Both the position numbers and the translations under genes were made by a program. Below are positions 55,172 to 64,000 of a stretch of 64,000 bases of DNA, piece after piece. Below the pieces are notes generated by a model. That model had not been told where the DNA came from, ran no database searches, and worked only from the letters and a program-made list of their open reading frames with translations. This stretch comes from Microvirga sp. VF16 (GTDB lineage Bacteria; Pseudomonadota; Alphaproteobacteria; Rhizobiales; Beijerinckiaceae): positions 310,001-374,000 of the forward strand of contig NZ_CP069354.1 in assembly GCF_016864375.1 (NCBI RefSeq), given 5' to 3'. The first letter of the stretch is position 1. The number at the start of each line of letters is the position of its first letter.

Positions 55172-56863
55172 TCAGGCTGCCTTGACCTCCGAGAGGAAGG
55201 CTGCGACCTCCCGTCCCAGGTCGTTGGAATGGCGCGACAGCTCCTGTGCAGCGCCCAGCACCTGGCTGGCTGCCGCCCCGGTCTCGCCGGCGCCGTGCTG
55301 CACATCCACAATGCTCCCGGTCACCTGTTCAGTGCCGCGCGCCGCCTCCTGTACGTTGCGCGCGATCTCGGCCGTGGCCGCTCCCTGCTCCTCCATCGCC
55401 GTCGCAATCGACACGGCAATCTGCGACATCTCGGTGATCGTGCGGGCGATTTCCTGGATCGCCGAAACCGTCTGCTGGGTGGCCTGCTGAACGGAATTGA
55501 TCTGAATCGAGATTTCTTCCGTCGCTTTGGCCGTCTGATTAGCCAGATCCTTGACCTCGGAGGCGACAACAGCAAAACCCTTGCCGGCCTCGCCGGCGCG
55601 CGCCGCCTCGATGGTGGCGTTGAGCGCCAGCAGATTGGTCTGGCCCGCGATGGTGTTGATCAGCTGCACCACGTTGCCGATCCTGTCGGCCATGGCGGCG
55701 AGATCCTGTACTGTGCCGTTGGTGCGCTGGGCCCCTTCGACTGCCCGTTCCGCAATCTGTGAGGACTGGCTCACCTGAGACGCGATCTCGCGGATCGAGA
55801 TGGAGAGCTCTTCCGTGGCGGCCGCCACGGTCTGCACATTGGCCGAAGTCTGCTGCGCCACGGAGGCCACAGTGACGGATTGCGTGGTGGTCTGGCCGGC
55901 GATGGTGGTCATCGACTGCGCCGTGGCCTCCATCTCGGTTGCCGCGGAGGACAGGCCCTGCGTCAGGGTCGAGACGTTGAACTCGAAGCGCTTGGTCAAT
56001 TGATCGAGCAGCTCGGCACGGCGCATCTTGGCCTCGTTCTCTGCTTCCTGCTCCGCTGCGAGACGACGGGCCTCGATGGCGTTGTCCTTGAACACCTGCA
56101 GCGAGCGGGCCAGTGCACCGACCTCGTCCTTGCGCTCGACTCCTGTCACAGCCACCCCGAGATCGCCGTTTGCAAGACTGTTCATGGCTGCCGTTGTCAC
56201 GGAGATCGGGCGGACAACGCCGAAGATCGCGATCGTGCAGAGCAGGCCGATCGCCAGCGTCAAGCCCACAAAGGACGCCGTAATCAGCTGCGTCGACGTG
56301 AAGGACGCGAGAGAAGTCGCGTCCGCCTTGGCTCGATCGAGAGCCTGAGCAATGGCTGCGGTCTGGTTATCGAGAATGTCCAGGGTCTTCTTGCGCAGGG
56401 CCCGTCCATCGCCGGTCGAGAGCGCGAAGGCCTCGTCGCTTTCGTTCAGCTGCGCATGGGCAATGGTTCGGCCCATGATTGCGAAATAGTCTTCGACATT
56501 CCGTTTCAGCTGTTCATTGGCTGCCCGAAGCTCCGCTGTATCCGAGAGCGCGATCAGGGCATCCAGATTCGTCAGGGCTGCTTTCTTGGCCTCTCTGAAG
56601 GCCTCGTCGTAGACGGCCATCTCCTGGAAGCGTTTTTCGATGAGCAGGTTCTTTTCCTGGATGGAGGCTTCGTTCACGTTCACCTTGATGGTGAGAGCGA
56701 TGTCACGTCGCGCTGCGTGAGTGTCGATGATCTGCTGCGTATTCTCCGCAAGCGTATCGAGGCCGCTCCTCGCAAAGATGATGAGGCCGATGGTGACGGC
56801 CATCATCACGATGACCGGGATCGCCAGCTTCGTAATAATCTTGAGATTGTTCAAGGCACGCAT
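55172..56863 (-). CDS. Methyl-accepting chemotaxis protein
   Basis: 563 residues from ATG 56863 ([17 protein letters not shown]); no clear Shine-Dalgarno, and an ATG at 56884 is an alternative. Membrane segment 1 (about 11-30), a periplasmic four-helix sensor (about 35-180), membrane segment 2 (about 190-212), HAMP (to about 265), then signalling domain with the tip [24 protein letters not shown]. The sensor looks like a TarH/4HB-type bundle ([16 protein letters not shown]) whose ligand is unknown. Its cytoplasmic half closely matches the MCP at 40606, implying a shared chemosensory array. Confidence 0.93.
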   Translation of the reverse strand: MRALNNLKIITKLAIPVIVMMAVTIGLIIFARSGLDTLAENTQQIIDTHAARRDIALTIKVNVNEASIQEKNLLIEKRFQEMAVYDEAFREAKKAALTNLDALIALSDTAELRAANEQLKRNVEDYFAIMGRTIAHAQLNESDEAFALSTGDGRALRKKTLDILDNQTAAIAQALDRAKADATSLASFTSTQLITASFVGLTLAIGLLCTIAIFGVVRPISVTTAAMNSLANGDLGVAVTGVERKDEVGALARSLQVFKDNAIEARRLAAEQEAENEAKMRRAELLDQLTKRFEFNVSTLTQGLSSAATEMEATAQSMTTIAGQTTTQSVTVASVAQQTSANVQTVAAATEELSISIREIASQVSQSSQIAERAVEGAQRTNGTVQDLAAMADRIGNVVQLINTIAGQTNLLALNATIEAARAGEAGKGFAVVASEVKDLANQTAKATEEISIQINSVQQATQQTVSAIQEIARTITEMSQIAVSIATAMEEQGAATAEIARNVQEAARGTEQVTGSIVDVQHGAGETGAAASQVLGAAQELSRHSNDLGREVAAFLSEVKAA

Positions 56864-57101
56864 CGCTGTTCGGTGGCCCGCCCGCATCGCCGCGGGAGGC
56901 GCGCGCCCCCACGACGCGCTCAACCAGGCATTCTCGTTATAAATTTTCAGTTTCGGGCAAGTCATTACGCAGAACTACTTAATCCTGCAGAAAAATGGGA
57001 CTGTAATCTTGGTAAATACTGAAAAATTTTAACGATGCATTAAAGATTTAATGATCCGGACAGCAGACAATGACTGTCGAACCAACCCGGTGCAAAAAGT
57101 T

Positions 57102-57989
57102 CTACAGCACCACGATGCCTGCGTGCTTGGCTTTGTTGTCGGGCTCCACGTGGATCGTGATGAGCGAATCCTTCACATCTGCCTTGAGGGCGCGCTCCAG
57201 CCGGTCGCAGATGTCATGGGCATCAGTGACGCTCATGTGGCCCGGCACCACCAGATGGAAATCGATGAAGATCATCCGGCCGGCATGGCGCGTGCGCAGG
57301 TCGTGCGCTTCGATGGCGCCTTCCGCATTGACCGCGATGATCTCGCGGACGCGGCTCAAGGTCGCCTCGGGCAAGGCCTCGTCCATGAGGCCGCCGATGC
57401 TTTCCTTCATCAGACCCCAGCCGGACCAGAGGATGTTGAGGGCCACCAATGCGGCAAGGGCAGAATCGAGCCAGTGCCAGCCGGTGAGCGGAACGAGCAG
57501 GAGGCCGACGATAACGCCGGCAGAGGTCATCACGTCGGTCAGGAGATGGCGTCCGTCGGCCACGAGTGCGGGTGAACGCAGGCGTCGGCCCCGGCTGATC
57601 AGCATCCAGGACCAGAAAGCGTTGATCACACCGGCCAACGCATTGATGGCAAGGCCCTGCACGGGGGCATCGATGACCTTGGGAGACAGGAAACCGAAAT
57701 ACGCTTCCCGCAGGATGGCGAGTGCCGCCACGATGATCAGCACGCCTTCGAGAACCGCGGAGAAATATTCCACCTTGTGGTGGCCGTAAGGGTGGTTTGC
57801 ATCGGCCGGCGTGGCGCTCAGGCGCACGGCCATGAAGGCCGCCACCGCCGTCACCACATTGATGACGCTCTCCAGCGCATCCGAATAAAGCGCAATGCTG
57901 CCCGTGATGTAATAGGCGGCATATTTCAGGACGAAAACAATGGTTCCGACGAATATGCTGCCGAGGGCAAGTTTTTGAATCTTGTCCAT
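57102..57989 (-). CDS. Cation diffusion facilitator (CDF) metal exporter
   Basis: 295 residues with six membrane segments. TM2 metal site in IALYSDALESVIN, the HPYGHHKVEYF loop that CDF proteins use for gating, TM5 HxxxD (HLLTDVMTS), and a C-terminal ferredoxin-like domain (about 205-290) with RMIFIDFHLVVPGHMSVTDAHDICDRLE and closing TIHVEP. Proton-coupled export of Zn, Fe or Mn from the cytosol; the metal cannot be decided from sequence. Confidence 0.95.
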   Translation of the reverse strand: MDKIQKLALGSIFVGTIVFVLKYAAYYITGSIALYSDALESVINVVTAVAAFMAVRLSATPADANHPYGHHKVEYFSAVLEGVLIIVAALAILREAYFGFLSPKVIDAPVQGLAINALAGVINAFWSWMLISRGRRLRSPALVADGRHLLTDVMTSAGVIVGLLLVPLTGWHWLDSALAALVALNILWSGWGLMKESIGGLMDEALPEATLSRVREIIAVNAEGAIEAHDLRTRHAGRMIFIDFHLVVPGHMSVTDAHDICDRLERALKADVKDSLITIHVEPDNKAKHAGIVVL

Positions 57990-58032
57990 GGCGCGATGCG
58001 TAACGAGAGGGTTCTGCGGGAAACGAGGCGCC

Positions 58033-58060
58033 CTTATAGACCGTGCTGTCTCAAGCGCAA
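58033..58060 (-). promoter_or_regulatory. Candidate promoter of the CDF gene
   Basis: On the minus strand TTGCGC, 16-bp spacer, TATAAG; ends about 44 bp before the CDF start codon. Two-box match only. Confidence 0.4.
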
Positions 58061-58190
58061 GACTTTGTTTTTATTTGCAATTCGTTCGCAAAATCACGTT
58101 GGCGGAAAAACATTTCATGTGCAGGTCAAGTCTGATCATGGGCGATGAACGGCAAAGTCGTGTGGCGGCCAGGCTTCGAGGGGAAATCGG

Positions 58191-60170
58191 TTATTCAGGG
58201 ATGGCCGTCGCCTTGAGCAGGATCTTCTTGTAGTAGTTCGACAGGGATGGAGCGAGCGCCTGGCACTGCTGGACGAGTTCGAGAGCCTCGACCCGCCGTC
58301 CGGCGCCGATGCTGTCGAGAAGCGTCGGATGCAGCTCCGTCAGCTCCGCAAGCGCAGGATCCTGACTCTGTCCAGCCGGTGCCACGATGGTGAAGATGGC
58401 GGTTTTCTCGGCGCGCCCTTTGACAGCGATGCGGTCGAGTTCGATCAGCACGAAATGCTCCCGCAGCGCTTCCGCCGTCGCGGGACCGAGAACGATGGCG
58501 ACACCGTATTCCTTCGACAGGCTCTCCAGACGCGAGGCGAGGTTCACCGTGTCGCCGAGCACGGAATAATCGTAGCGCCAGCGCGAGCCTACATTGCCGA
58601 CCACGCAATCGCCGGTGTTGATGCCGACACCGATGGCGAAGCGCGGTGCATCCTCGCCCATTTCCTGCCGCAGCTGCGCATTCAGAATATCGACCGCTTC
58701 CAGCATGCGCATGGCGGCGCGCGCGGCGCGCAAGGGATGGTCCGGGCTCGGCAGCGGCGCGTTCCAGAACGCCATCACGCAATCGCCGATATATTTGTCG
58801 ATGGTACCGCCTTCCGCCAGCACCGCCTCGGAGAGCGGATCGAGCAGGCGGTTGATGAGCGTGGTCAGCCGCTCCGGCTCGTCCTTCAATTTCTCCGACA
58901 GGGTCGTGAAGCCGCGCACGTCGCAGAACAGGATCGAGAGATTGCGGCGCTCGCCCCCGAGCTTGAGGGCACTCGGATCGCGCGCGAGCTGCGCCACGAG
59001 ATCGGGCGAGAGATAGCGCGAGAACGCTTCTGACACGGTACGGCGCAGCTGGCGCTCACGGGCATAATCCAGGCCGAACCTCGTCCCGAAGACGGCAAGC
59101 GCCGCCGCCGCCGGCAAGGCCGGCGGTGCCCAGACGCGGCCGAAGCGCAGCACGACCCAGGATCCTATGATGAAGAAGGCGAGCAGGAAGGCTGCCGCCA
59201 GTCCGGTCCTCCAGGACACGCCGTGGGTGGAAAAGGCCGCGGCCAGAAAAGCTCCGGCGATCACCAGAAGCACCATGACAAGCCGCGGCACGGGCAGCAC
59301 GTAGAGATTGTGACGAAGATTGTCGAGGATCGTGGCCTGGACCTCGACGCCGGCCGTGAGGGTGCCTTCGGTCAGCGTATAGGGGGTCGCGAACGTATCG
59401 GGGGCGCCGATATCGGCCGTGGTCGCCTGCTTCAGGCTTAGGCCCACCAGTACGACCTGATCTTTGAAATACCCTGGTGGCAGGAAGTTCTTCGGGTCCA
59501 GAGCCTGATAATAGGAAACGGTCGGATAGGAGCGGGCTGGCCCGAAATATTGGATCAGCGCGCCATCGGGAGCGGTGGCCTGCGGCTCCCCCTTCAGCCG
59601 AAGCACTTCGGCGGCAAAGCTGTCCGGCATCGGCGGCATGCGGCGCAGATAGGCATCTCCATCGAGATGCATCGAGGCCATGCCGGCCACCGCACCGGCA
59701 TCGAGGAACGGATCAAGAGGGCTGACCCGAGTCACCTGGATGCCCTGAGCCAGCGGGGTGGTGACATCGTCGGCTGCCAGCACCGCATCCGGGCCGAGCG
59801 CCTTTGCCAAGGCCGTATCGGCTTCCTCGGTGGTCGGGTCGGCGAAGATGATATCGAAGGCGATCACCTTCGCGCCCGCCATGCGCAGGCTCTCGACCAG
59901 TTTCGCGTGAAGCTCCCGCGACCACGGCCAGCGCTGGCCGATTTCTCCGATGGACGGCTCGTCGATTGCCACCACCACGGCGCCCGGCCGTGCCGGGAGC
60001 GGCGGCGCGATCACAGAGAGAATATCGTAGAGCCGCGCTTCGATGAGGCGAAAAGGCGGAACGTAGAGAACCGGGATCAGCAGGGCTGCGATGAGCGCGG
60101 CCATGGCGAAGTGGCGCCAGAGGGGCTCTCCGCCGCCATGGTCGCTCGAGGCTGACGGCTTCCTGCTCAC
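58191..60170 (-). CDS. CHASE2-sensor class III adenylate/guanylate cyclase
   Basis: 659 residues from GTG 60170, one base after the FecR-gene stop. N-terminal membrane anchor (about 20-45), extracytoplasmic CHASE2 domain (about 55-300, AVVVAIDEPSIGEIGQRWPW, AFDIIFADP, ILVGLS-like), three membrane segments (about 300-375), then a cyclase domain. Catalytic residues are intact: metal Asp in FCDVRGFTTLSE and in YIGDCVMAFW, Lys in TIDKYIGD, Asp in YSVLGDTVNLASR, and the Asn/Arg pair VNLASRLE. The Lys/Asp pattern favours ATP, so cAMP is the likely product. Tightly coupled to the FecR/barrel gene. Confidence 0.93.
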   Translation of the reverse strand: MSRKPSASSDHGGGEPLWRHFAMAALIAALLIPVLYVPPFRLIEARLYDILSVIAPPLPARPGAVVVAIDEPSIGEIGQRWPWSRELHAKLVESLRMAGAKVIAFDIIFADPTTEEADTALAKALGPDAVLAADDVTTPLAQGIQVTRVSPLDPFLDAGAVAGMASMHLDGDAYLRRMPPMPDSFAAEVLRLKGEPQATAPDGALIQYFGPARSYPTVSYYQALDPKNFLPPGYFKDQVVLVGLSLKQATTADIGAPDTFATPYTLTEGTLTAGVEVQATILDNLRHNLYVLPVPRLVMVLLVIAGAFLAAAFSTHGVSWRTGLAAAFLLAFFIIGSWVVLRFGRVWAPPALPAAAALAVFGTRFGLDYARERQLRRTVSEAFSRYLSPDLVAQLARDPSALKLGGERRNLSILFCDVRGFTTLSEKLKDEPERLTTLINRLLDPLSEAVLAEGGTIDKYIGDCVMAFWNAPLPSPDHPLRAARAAMRMLEAVDILNAQLRQEMGEDAPRFAIGVGINTGDCVVGNVGSRWRYDYSVLGDTVNLASRLESLSKEYGVAIVLGPATAEALREHFVLIELDRIAVKGRAEKTAIFTIVAPAGQSQDPALAELTELHPTLLDSIGAGRRVEALELVQQCQALAPSLSNYYKKILLKATAIPE

Positions 60171-60171
60171 T

Positions 60172-63100
60172 CTAGAACCGTGCCTTGACGGTGGCTGCGA
60201 CGGTGCGGCCTGGGGCCGGGATGTCGAACCCGAAATCATAACTCTGGTCGAACAGGTTGAGGGCCGTCAGGCCGACCTGAAAGCGCCGGTCCGGCGTTTC
60301 CCAGGTGATCGCAGCATCGGTCGTCCAGAAGGATTCCAATCGATCGTTGTCGTAGTTCCCGGATCGCTCGCCGATGAAGTTCTGAGTCACGGTGAACCGC
60401 AGCCGGCTCGGGTGAACGAAGGTGAACCCGAGGCGGGCAAAGCGCTCCGGAATGTAGGGCACCGGCTCTCCCACACCTCGTCCTTCCAGATCTTCCGATG
60501 TCGCGAGGATTTTCGAGGTCGCTCCACCGACGGTGCCGAAGACGCCGATGCCATGACCCAGCCAGACGTTGACCGTTGCGGCGATCCATTCCGCACGGGC
60601 TTCCTCGATACCTTCGATGCTGCTCAACGTGTTGATTCTGGGAATGTTGAGATCGTTCAGCGTCTGTCGCTGATATTCCAGGGCCGTGAAGACATGCGGA
60701 GTCCATTCCGCGTCCCAGCGCAGGATAAGACTCTTCGTCGGTCCGCTTGCAGGGGTATCGTTCGGAATCAGTCCGACCGTCGTCGCCGGTCCGAGGGAGT
60801 AGCTCAGATAAGTATCGGCATTCTCGACATAGGCGGCGCGGAGCCATTGGCCTTCCAGCGGCGAGACGCCGATGCCGAAGCGGGGCGCCACCCAAACATC
60901 GGGTCTGGCATTCTTCACGTCGAGGAAGGTGCGATGGATGCCTGCCTGAGCCTCGAACCAATCGTTCGGGCGCCATGAAAGATCGGCATAGGCACGGCCA
61001 CCGCGAAAGGGGCTGTCGAAGGCCGCTGAGTCCTGCCGGTATTCCTCGTATCCTCCAAAATAAATGTCGCGAGAATGGCTGAACCCTTTGTACCGCAGCT
61101 GACCTGCCTGGGCCTCCAGGCCATAGCGCAGATTGAAGTCGCCGATCCCGATGGCATGGCTCACTGCTCCGACGACGCCATCCACGCGCTGCTTCTCTTG
61201 CCACAGGGTATTGATGGTGGGAAACGCACTGAAGTCCCAGAGCTCTCCGCGATCGAGCGTATCGTTCCGGGTCGCGAACACGGCGGCCGAGAGGACATTC
61301 CGATAGGCGAAAGTGTGGCTCCAGCCCGCCACGCCGAAGAGGGTGGTCTCGTCCCGCTCGATCTGCTCGGTGCGGTCAAACCGGTCGATATCCGTCAGGC
61401 CAGGCTGGGCCTCAATCGCCCAGCCCATGAACATGAACCGGTCGGCTGCATTGGGGGCAGTGCCGATGCTGAGCGTAATCCCCCGCCCCCTTTCGTTATC
61501 GGCGGTCAGATTGCCACGGGCCTCGTTGGCACTCGCAGACAGGCTGAAGCTCGTCGGCAACGGCTCATTGGAGAAACCGTTGACCAGCACGCCCGACTCC
61601 CAGCCGACCTTCCCGCCGCGCACAATCGCGCCGCCGCCGATCTCGGTGTCGAGAAATGGCCGGCGGATGGGATCGAAGCGTCCGATGCGGCCGGAAACGG
61701 CCAGAGGGTCGAGAAGGAGGCCCTGGATCGAGAGATTCAGAGCGGCGCTGTTGAGATCGGTTCCTTCCGCCGCCGACAACGTCGGTTCCGTGGGAAACAG
61801 GCCCGGCCGGCTGAGGATCGCCTGGTCGAAATACCCTTGCGCCTCGAAAGGATCGAATGTGCGGTCGGCATAGAAGCGCGCCCATTCATGCATGTTGATG
61901 AAGCGGTAGGCCTCGACCGGATAGGACCCGGTCTGTTTGGTGACCGAGATGCCGGCATAGTCACCACCACGAGCCCGGTAGCGCCGCAGGGCTTCGCGCG
62001 CCGCAAGGATCGCCTCGTCGGCCAGATAAAGATCGAGCGCGAAGGCCGTGCGCAGAATGGGGACGATGGGCGCCCTGGGGTCGAGCCGGTCCGCGTTGTC
62101 GAGGGTCTGCCAGGCGAGTTCGTAGTCGCCGTTCTGAAAATAGGCATCGGCCAGGGTGACCTGATCGTTGGAAAGGGCCGGATTGACGGCAGAACCGGCC
62201 AGCAGGGACTCGATGGCTTGGGCCATCTTGCCCTTCTGCAAAAGGTATCGCCCGCGGGCCGAATAGGCCGTGGGCGGATCGAGAGCGAGCGCCTTGTCGA
62301 TGAGAGCGCCCGCCTCTTCCACGCGGCTCTGATCGAGGAGAAGAATGGCCAGATTGGTGTAGGGAATCGGGTTCTGCGGCTCGATTTCGATGGCACGCCG
62401 GAACGCGGCCTCCGCCTCGATGAAGGCCCCCCGGCCCTGTTCGAGCAGTCCGATCTGGTTCAGGAGCGAGAAATTCGGATCGGTCTTCACGACCTTGTAA
62501 AGGTCTGCCAAGGCTCCGTCGATATCGCGGGCATAATCCGCTTTGATCGTGGCCCCGAATGCGATCACGTTCGGATCGGTCGGATCGATGGCCCGAGCCC
62601 GTTCATAGGCCGCATACATGTCCTTGCGATGGTCGAGATCCTGCGCGAGAGACGCCGAGAGGATGGCAAGGCCAGCATCCTTCGGAAACTGTTTTCCAGC
62701 TGCGGCGGCTTCTGCTGCGGCAGCCTTGAGATCCTCACGAAAGCCGGTGAGATAGGCGTTGATCTCCGCAGTCCTCGGGTCCTTGATGGGGACCTTCGGC
62801 GCGGGTTGAACCCGCTTCGGATCGGCCAAAGACGCCGCTGCATAGCGACCATACTCGGCCCAGCCCCGACGCCGCGAATCCAGGCCCGGCTTCGCGCGCT
62901 CGAACAGTTTGATGGCGTCCTGCCAACGGCGGTCTGCGCCGGCGATGAGTGCCTCCAGATAATCGGCACGGGCACGCTGCGCCCTGGTCATCGGACGGCC
63001 ACGAGCCTCGGCAAGGGGAGCTGCCGCGGCTTGCCTGCCTTTGGAGTTCATGAGGCTCTCGGCAAGCGTGAGCCAGTCTTCCGTCGTGCGCGCTTCCGGC

Positions 63101-63810
63101 GCGAGAGCTTGGATCCTCGTATCCTCGGCCTCGAACTGTTTCGGCTCCAGGGTCGATGTCGGCAGGTTGATGAAGACCTCCCGCATCGACATGTAGAAGA
63201 GCATCTGCTCGCGGTCGTTGGGGCTGACGAGTACGAATTTCGTCGGGGCCTGGCCGATTGCGGCCACCGCTCCTTCGCCCTGGCGCACCGTCACGGCGCC
63301 TTGCGGATTCTTGAGCTCGACGACGCCTTCAAGCACGACGAGCGAGGTTTTGCCCGAGCCGTCCACCGCCAATGACCAGTCGGTGCCGCGGATCGCCGCG
63401 ACCGCCGCCGGCGTCTTGACGTCGACGCACGAGCCACCGCGGGCCGCGCGCGCCCAGATATTGCCGCCCTGAAGACTGAGCTGGGTCGCGTCTGTCGGGC
63501 CGTCAGCCACCTCGTTCACGGTCAGGGTCGAATTGCGGCCGACGCGGATCTGCGTCTGGTCCTTGAACAGAATTGCGAGATTGCCGATGGCATTCGTGCG
63601 CAGGGTATCGCCGCCGACGAGGCTCTGCTGGAGCTGGGCCGCACGCCAGAGATCCTCGCGCACGAAGCGCATCTCCTCGCCGCCCTTGGCGGCGACGATG
63701 GAGCCTGCGGCCGGGGTCTGGCGCGGCAAGGGTGCTTGGGCCTGTGCTTCGGCAAGGCACAGCGCCAGGGCGCTCGTTGCGGCCAGAAGCCTGAAGAATC
63801 CTACGGACAT
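60172..63810 (-). CDS. FecR domain-TPR-outer-membrane barrel protein
   Basis: 1212 residues. Signal peptide to about residue 25 (AEAQAQA); FecR domain (about 35-170; GDTLRTNAIGNLAILFKDQTQIRVGRNSTL and ALRGTDWSL-like AAIRGTDWSLAV); TPR-rich region (about 260-600; NFSLLNQIGLLEQGRGAFIEAEAAFRRAIEIEPQNPIPYTNLAILL); and a C-terminal region (about 690-1212) with many amphipathic strands ending in Phe, like a TonB-receptor-type outer-membrane barrel. This protein and the CHASE2 cyclase form a conserved-looking envelope-sensing pair; the ligand is unknown. No FecI sigma factor is nearby, so the FecR name does not imply iron citrate control. Confidence 0.85.
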   Translation of the reverse strand: MSVGFFRLLAATSALALCLAEAQAQAPLPRQTPAAGSIVAAKGGEEMRFVREDLWRAAQLQQSLVGGDTLRTNAIGNLAILFKDQTQIRVGRNSTLTVNEVADGPTDATQLSLQGGNIWARAARGGSCVDVKTPAAVAAIRGTDWSLAVDGSGKTSLVVLEGVVELKNPQGAVTVRQGEGAVAAIGQAPTKFVLVSPNDREQMLFYMSMREVFINLPTSTLEPKQFEAEDTRIQALAPEARTTEDWLTLAESLMNSKGRQAAAAPLAEARGRPMTRAQRARADYLEALIAGADRRWQDAIKLFERAKPGLDSRRRGWAEYGRYAAASLADPKRVQPAPKVPIKDPRTAEINAYLTGFREDLKAAAAEAAAAGKQFPKDAGLAILSASLAQDLDHRKDMYAAYERARAIDPTDPNVIAFGATIKADYARDIDGALADLYKVVKTDPNFSLLNQIGLLEQGRGAFIEAEAAFRRAIEIEPQNPIPYTNLAILLLDQSRVEEAGALIDKALALDPPTAYSARGRYLLQKGKMAQAIESLLAGSAVNPALSNDQVTLADAYFQNGDYELAWQTLDNADRLDPRAPIVPILRTAFALDLYLADEAILAAREALRRYRARGGDYAGISVTKQTGSYPVEAYRFINMHEWARFYADRTFDPFEAQGYFDQAILSRPGLFPTEPTLSAAEGTDLNSAALNLSIQGLLLDPLAVSGRIGRFDPIRRPFLDTEIGGGAIVRGGKVGWESGVLVNGFSNEPLPTSFSLSASANEARGNLTADNERGRGITLSIGTAPNAADRFMFMGWAIEAQPGLTDIDRFDRTEQIERDETTLFGVAGWSHTFAYRNVLSAAVFATRNDTLDRGELWDFSAFPTINTLWQEKQRVDGVVGAVSHAIGIGDFNLRYGLEAQAGQLRYKGFSHSRDIYFGGYEEYRQDSAAFDSPFRGGRAYADLSWRPNDWFEAQAGIHRTFLDVKNARPDVWVAPRFGIGVSPLEGQWLRAAYVENADTYLSYSLGPATTVGLIPNDTPASGPTKSLILRWDAEWTPHVFTALEYQRQTLNDLNIPRINTLSSIEGIEEARAEWIAATVNVWLGHGIGVFGTVGGATSKILATSEDLEGRGVGEPVPYIPERFARLGFTFVHPSRLRFTVTQNFIGERSGNYDNDRLESFWTTDAAITWETPDRRFQVGLTALNLFDQSYDFGFDIPAPGRTVAATVKARF

Positions 63811-64000
63811 GAAAGAACCAACTTGACCGACATGTACCTGCTCTAACGTTACTTTAGCTTAGCAGGAAGGGCTTCGGATCAAAGCCGATTCACATCATGG
63901 ACGGTGTGTTTTGCAGCACAGGGTGAACGATTGCGGCATGAAAGCCACAGATGAGGTGTTCAACCGAGGGGGAGGGGCCCGCTTCAAGCCATCTTGCCGC
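63811..64000. other. Upstream region of the FecR/cyclase operon, window end
   Basis: 190 bp with no supported gene. It should hold the minus-strand promoter of the FecR-cyclase operon; the A/T-rich segment near 63840-63860 (complement of AACGTTACTTTAGCTTAG) is the likeliest place, but no confident boxes can be drawn. Confidence 0.4.

Noticed and set aside
61075..63375. 766-codon plus-strand frame opposite the FecR/TPR/barrel gene
   Set aside because: No recognisable domain, overlaps entirely a gene with signal peptide, FecR and TPR features.
60172..63810. FecR/barrel protein as a ferric-citrate type (FecIRA) system
   Set aside because: No FecI-type sigma factor beside it; the only ECF factor in the window is ECF41, 21 kb away and of a different group.

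Overview
The window is high-GC chromosomal DNA from an alphaproteobacterium of the order Hyphomicrobiales (Rhizobiales). Gene content and the interspersed palindromic repeats would fit a Microvirga/Methylobacterium-type genome, but the genus is inference. Evidence for the order: a 180-kDa-class NAD-glutamate dehydrogenase, a DUF2794 protein, an SDHAF4/DUF1674 protein, an IalB-like protein beside rlmN, the hemC-hemD-mitofilin-hemY group divergent from tsaD-gpsA, and an htpX-rsmB-heparinase-purH block. I see no integrase, transposase, prophage or CRISPR array.

Layout. 1-5.3 kb: lemA/TPM operon, two small conserved proteins, rlmN and an IalB-like protein, mostly on the minus strand. 5.6-11.7 kb: single metabolic genes (YkvA-like, SDR, phhB, YeiH-like, histidine phosphatase, thpR, aldo/keto reductase, tesA). 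11.7-15 kb: ABC transporter (YbbA/YbbP type) divergent from tesA. 15-21 kb: Bax-inhibitor-1 protein with a structured 5' leader, GYD protein, DHA2 MFS pump, GNAT, DUF2794, a candidate small RNA with two tandem terminators, and a quinone-oxidoreductase/HxlR divergent pair. 21-28 kb: the 1607-residue glutamate dehydrogenase, a UMF1 transporter and a YbjQ protein.

28.3-36.6 kb: purH, heparinase-like, rsmB and htpX, all on the minus strand. Between purH and the heparinase gene lies an accessory island of about 2.2 kb on the plus strand. It holds three small genes for very acidic Asn/Ala/Asp-rich repeat proteins that contain no Lys, Arg or Cys. Two are identical and sit in a 471-bp duplication. 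Each is preceded, at the same 112-113 bp distance, by a perfect CRP-type palindrome (TGTGA-N6-TCACA) and a conserved leader; a decayed fourth leader is also visible. This is the most novel part of the window.

36.8-40.5 kb: SDHAF4-like protein, a ccdAB toxin-antitoxin pair, a carboxymuconolactone decarboxylase/ECF41 sigma-factor pair with a perfect ECF41-type promoter, and a cyclopropane fatty-acid synthase. 40.6-48.7 kb, minus strand: HBM-type chemoreceptor, L,D-transpeptidase, acs, DUF1761, EVE, gpsA and tsaD. 48.8-53.9 kb, plus strand: hemC, hemD, mitofilin-like protein, hemY. 54.0-54.4 kb: tRNA-Thr(CGT), tRNA-Ala(GGC) and tRNA-Gly(GCC), interspersed with mobile-looking repeats. 55-64 kb, minus strand: second chemoreceptor, CDF metal exporter, and a tightly spaced pair of a FecR/TPR/outer-membrane-barrel protein and a CHASE2 class III cyclase.

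Four families of interspersed palindromic repeats occupy most intergenic gaps; one copy has entered the 5' end of a TPM-domain gene and is read in frame. A speculative link joins two parts of the window: the CHASE2 cyclase could make cAMP, and the repeat-protein genes carry ideal cAMP-receptor-type operators.
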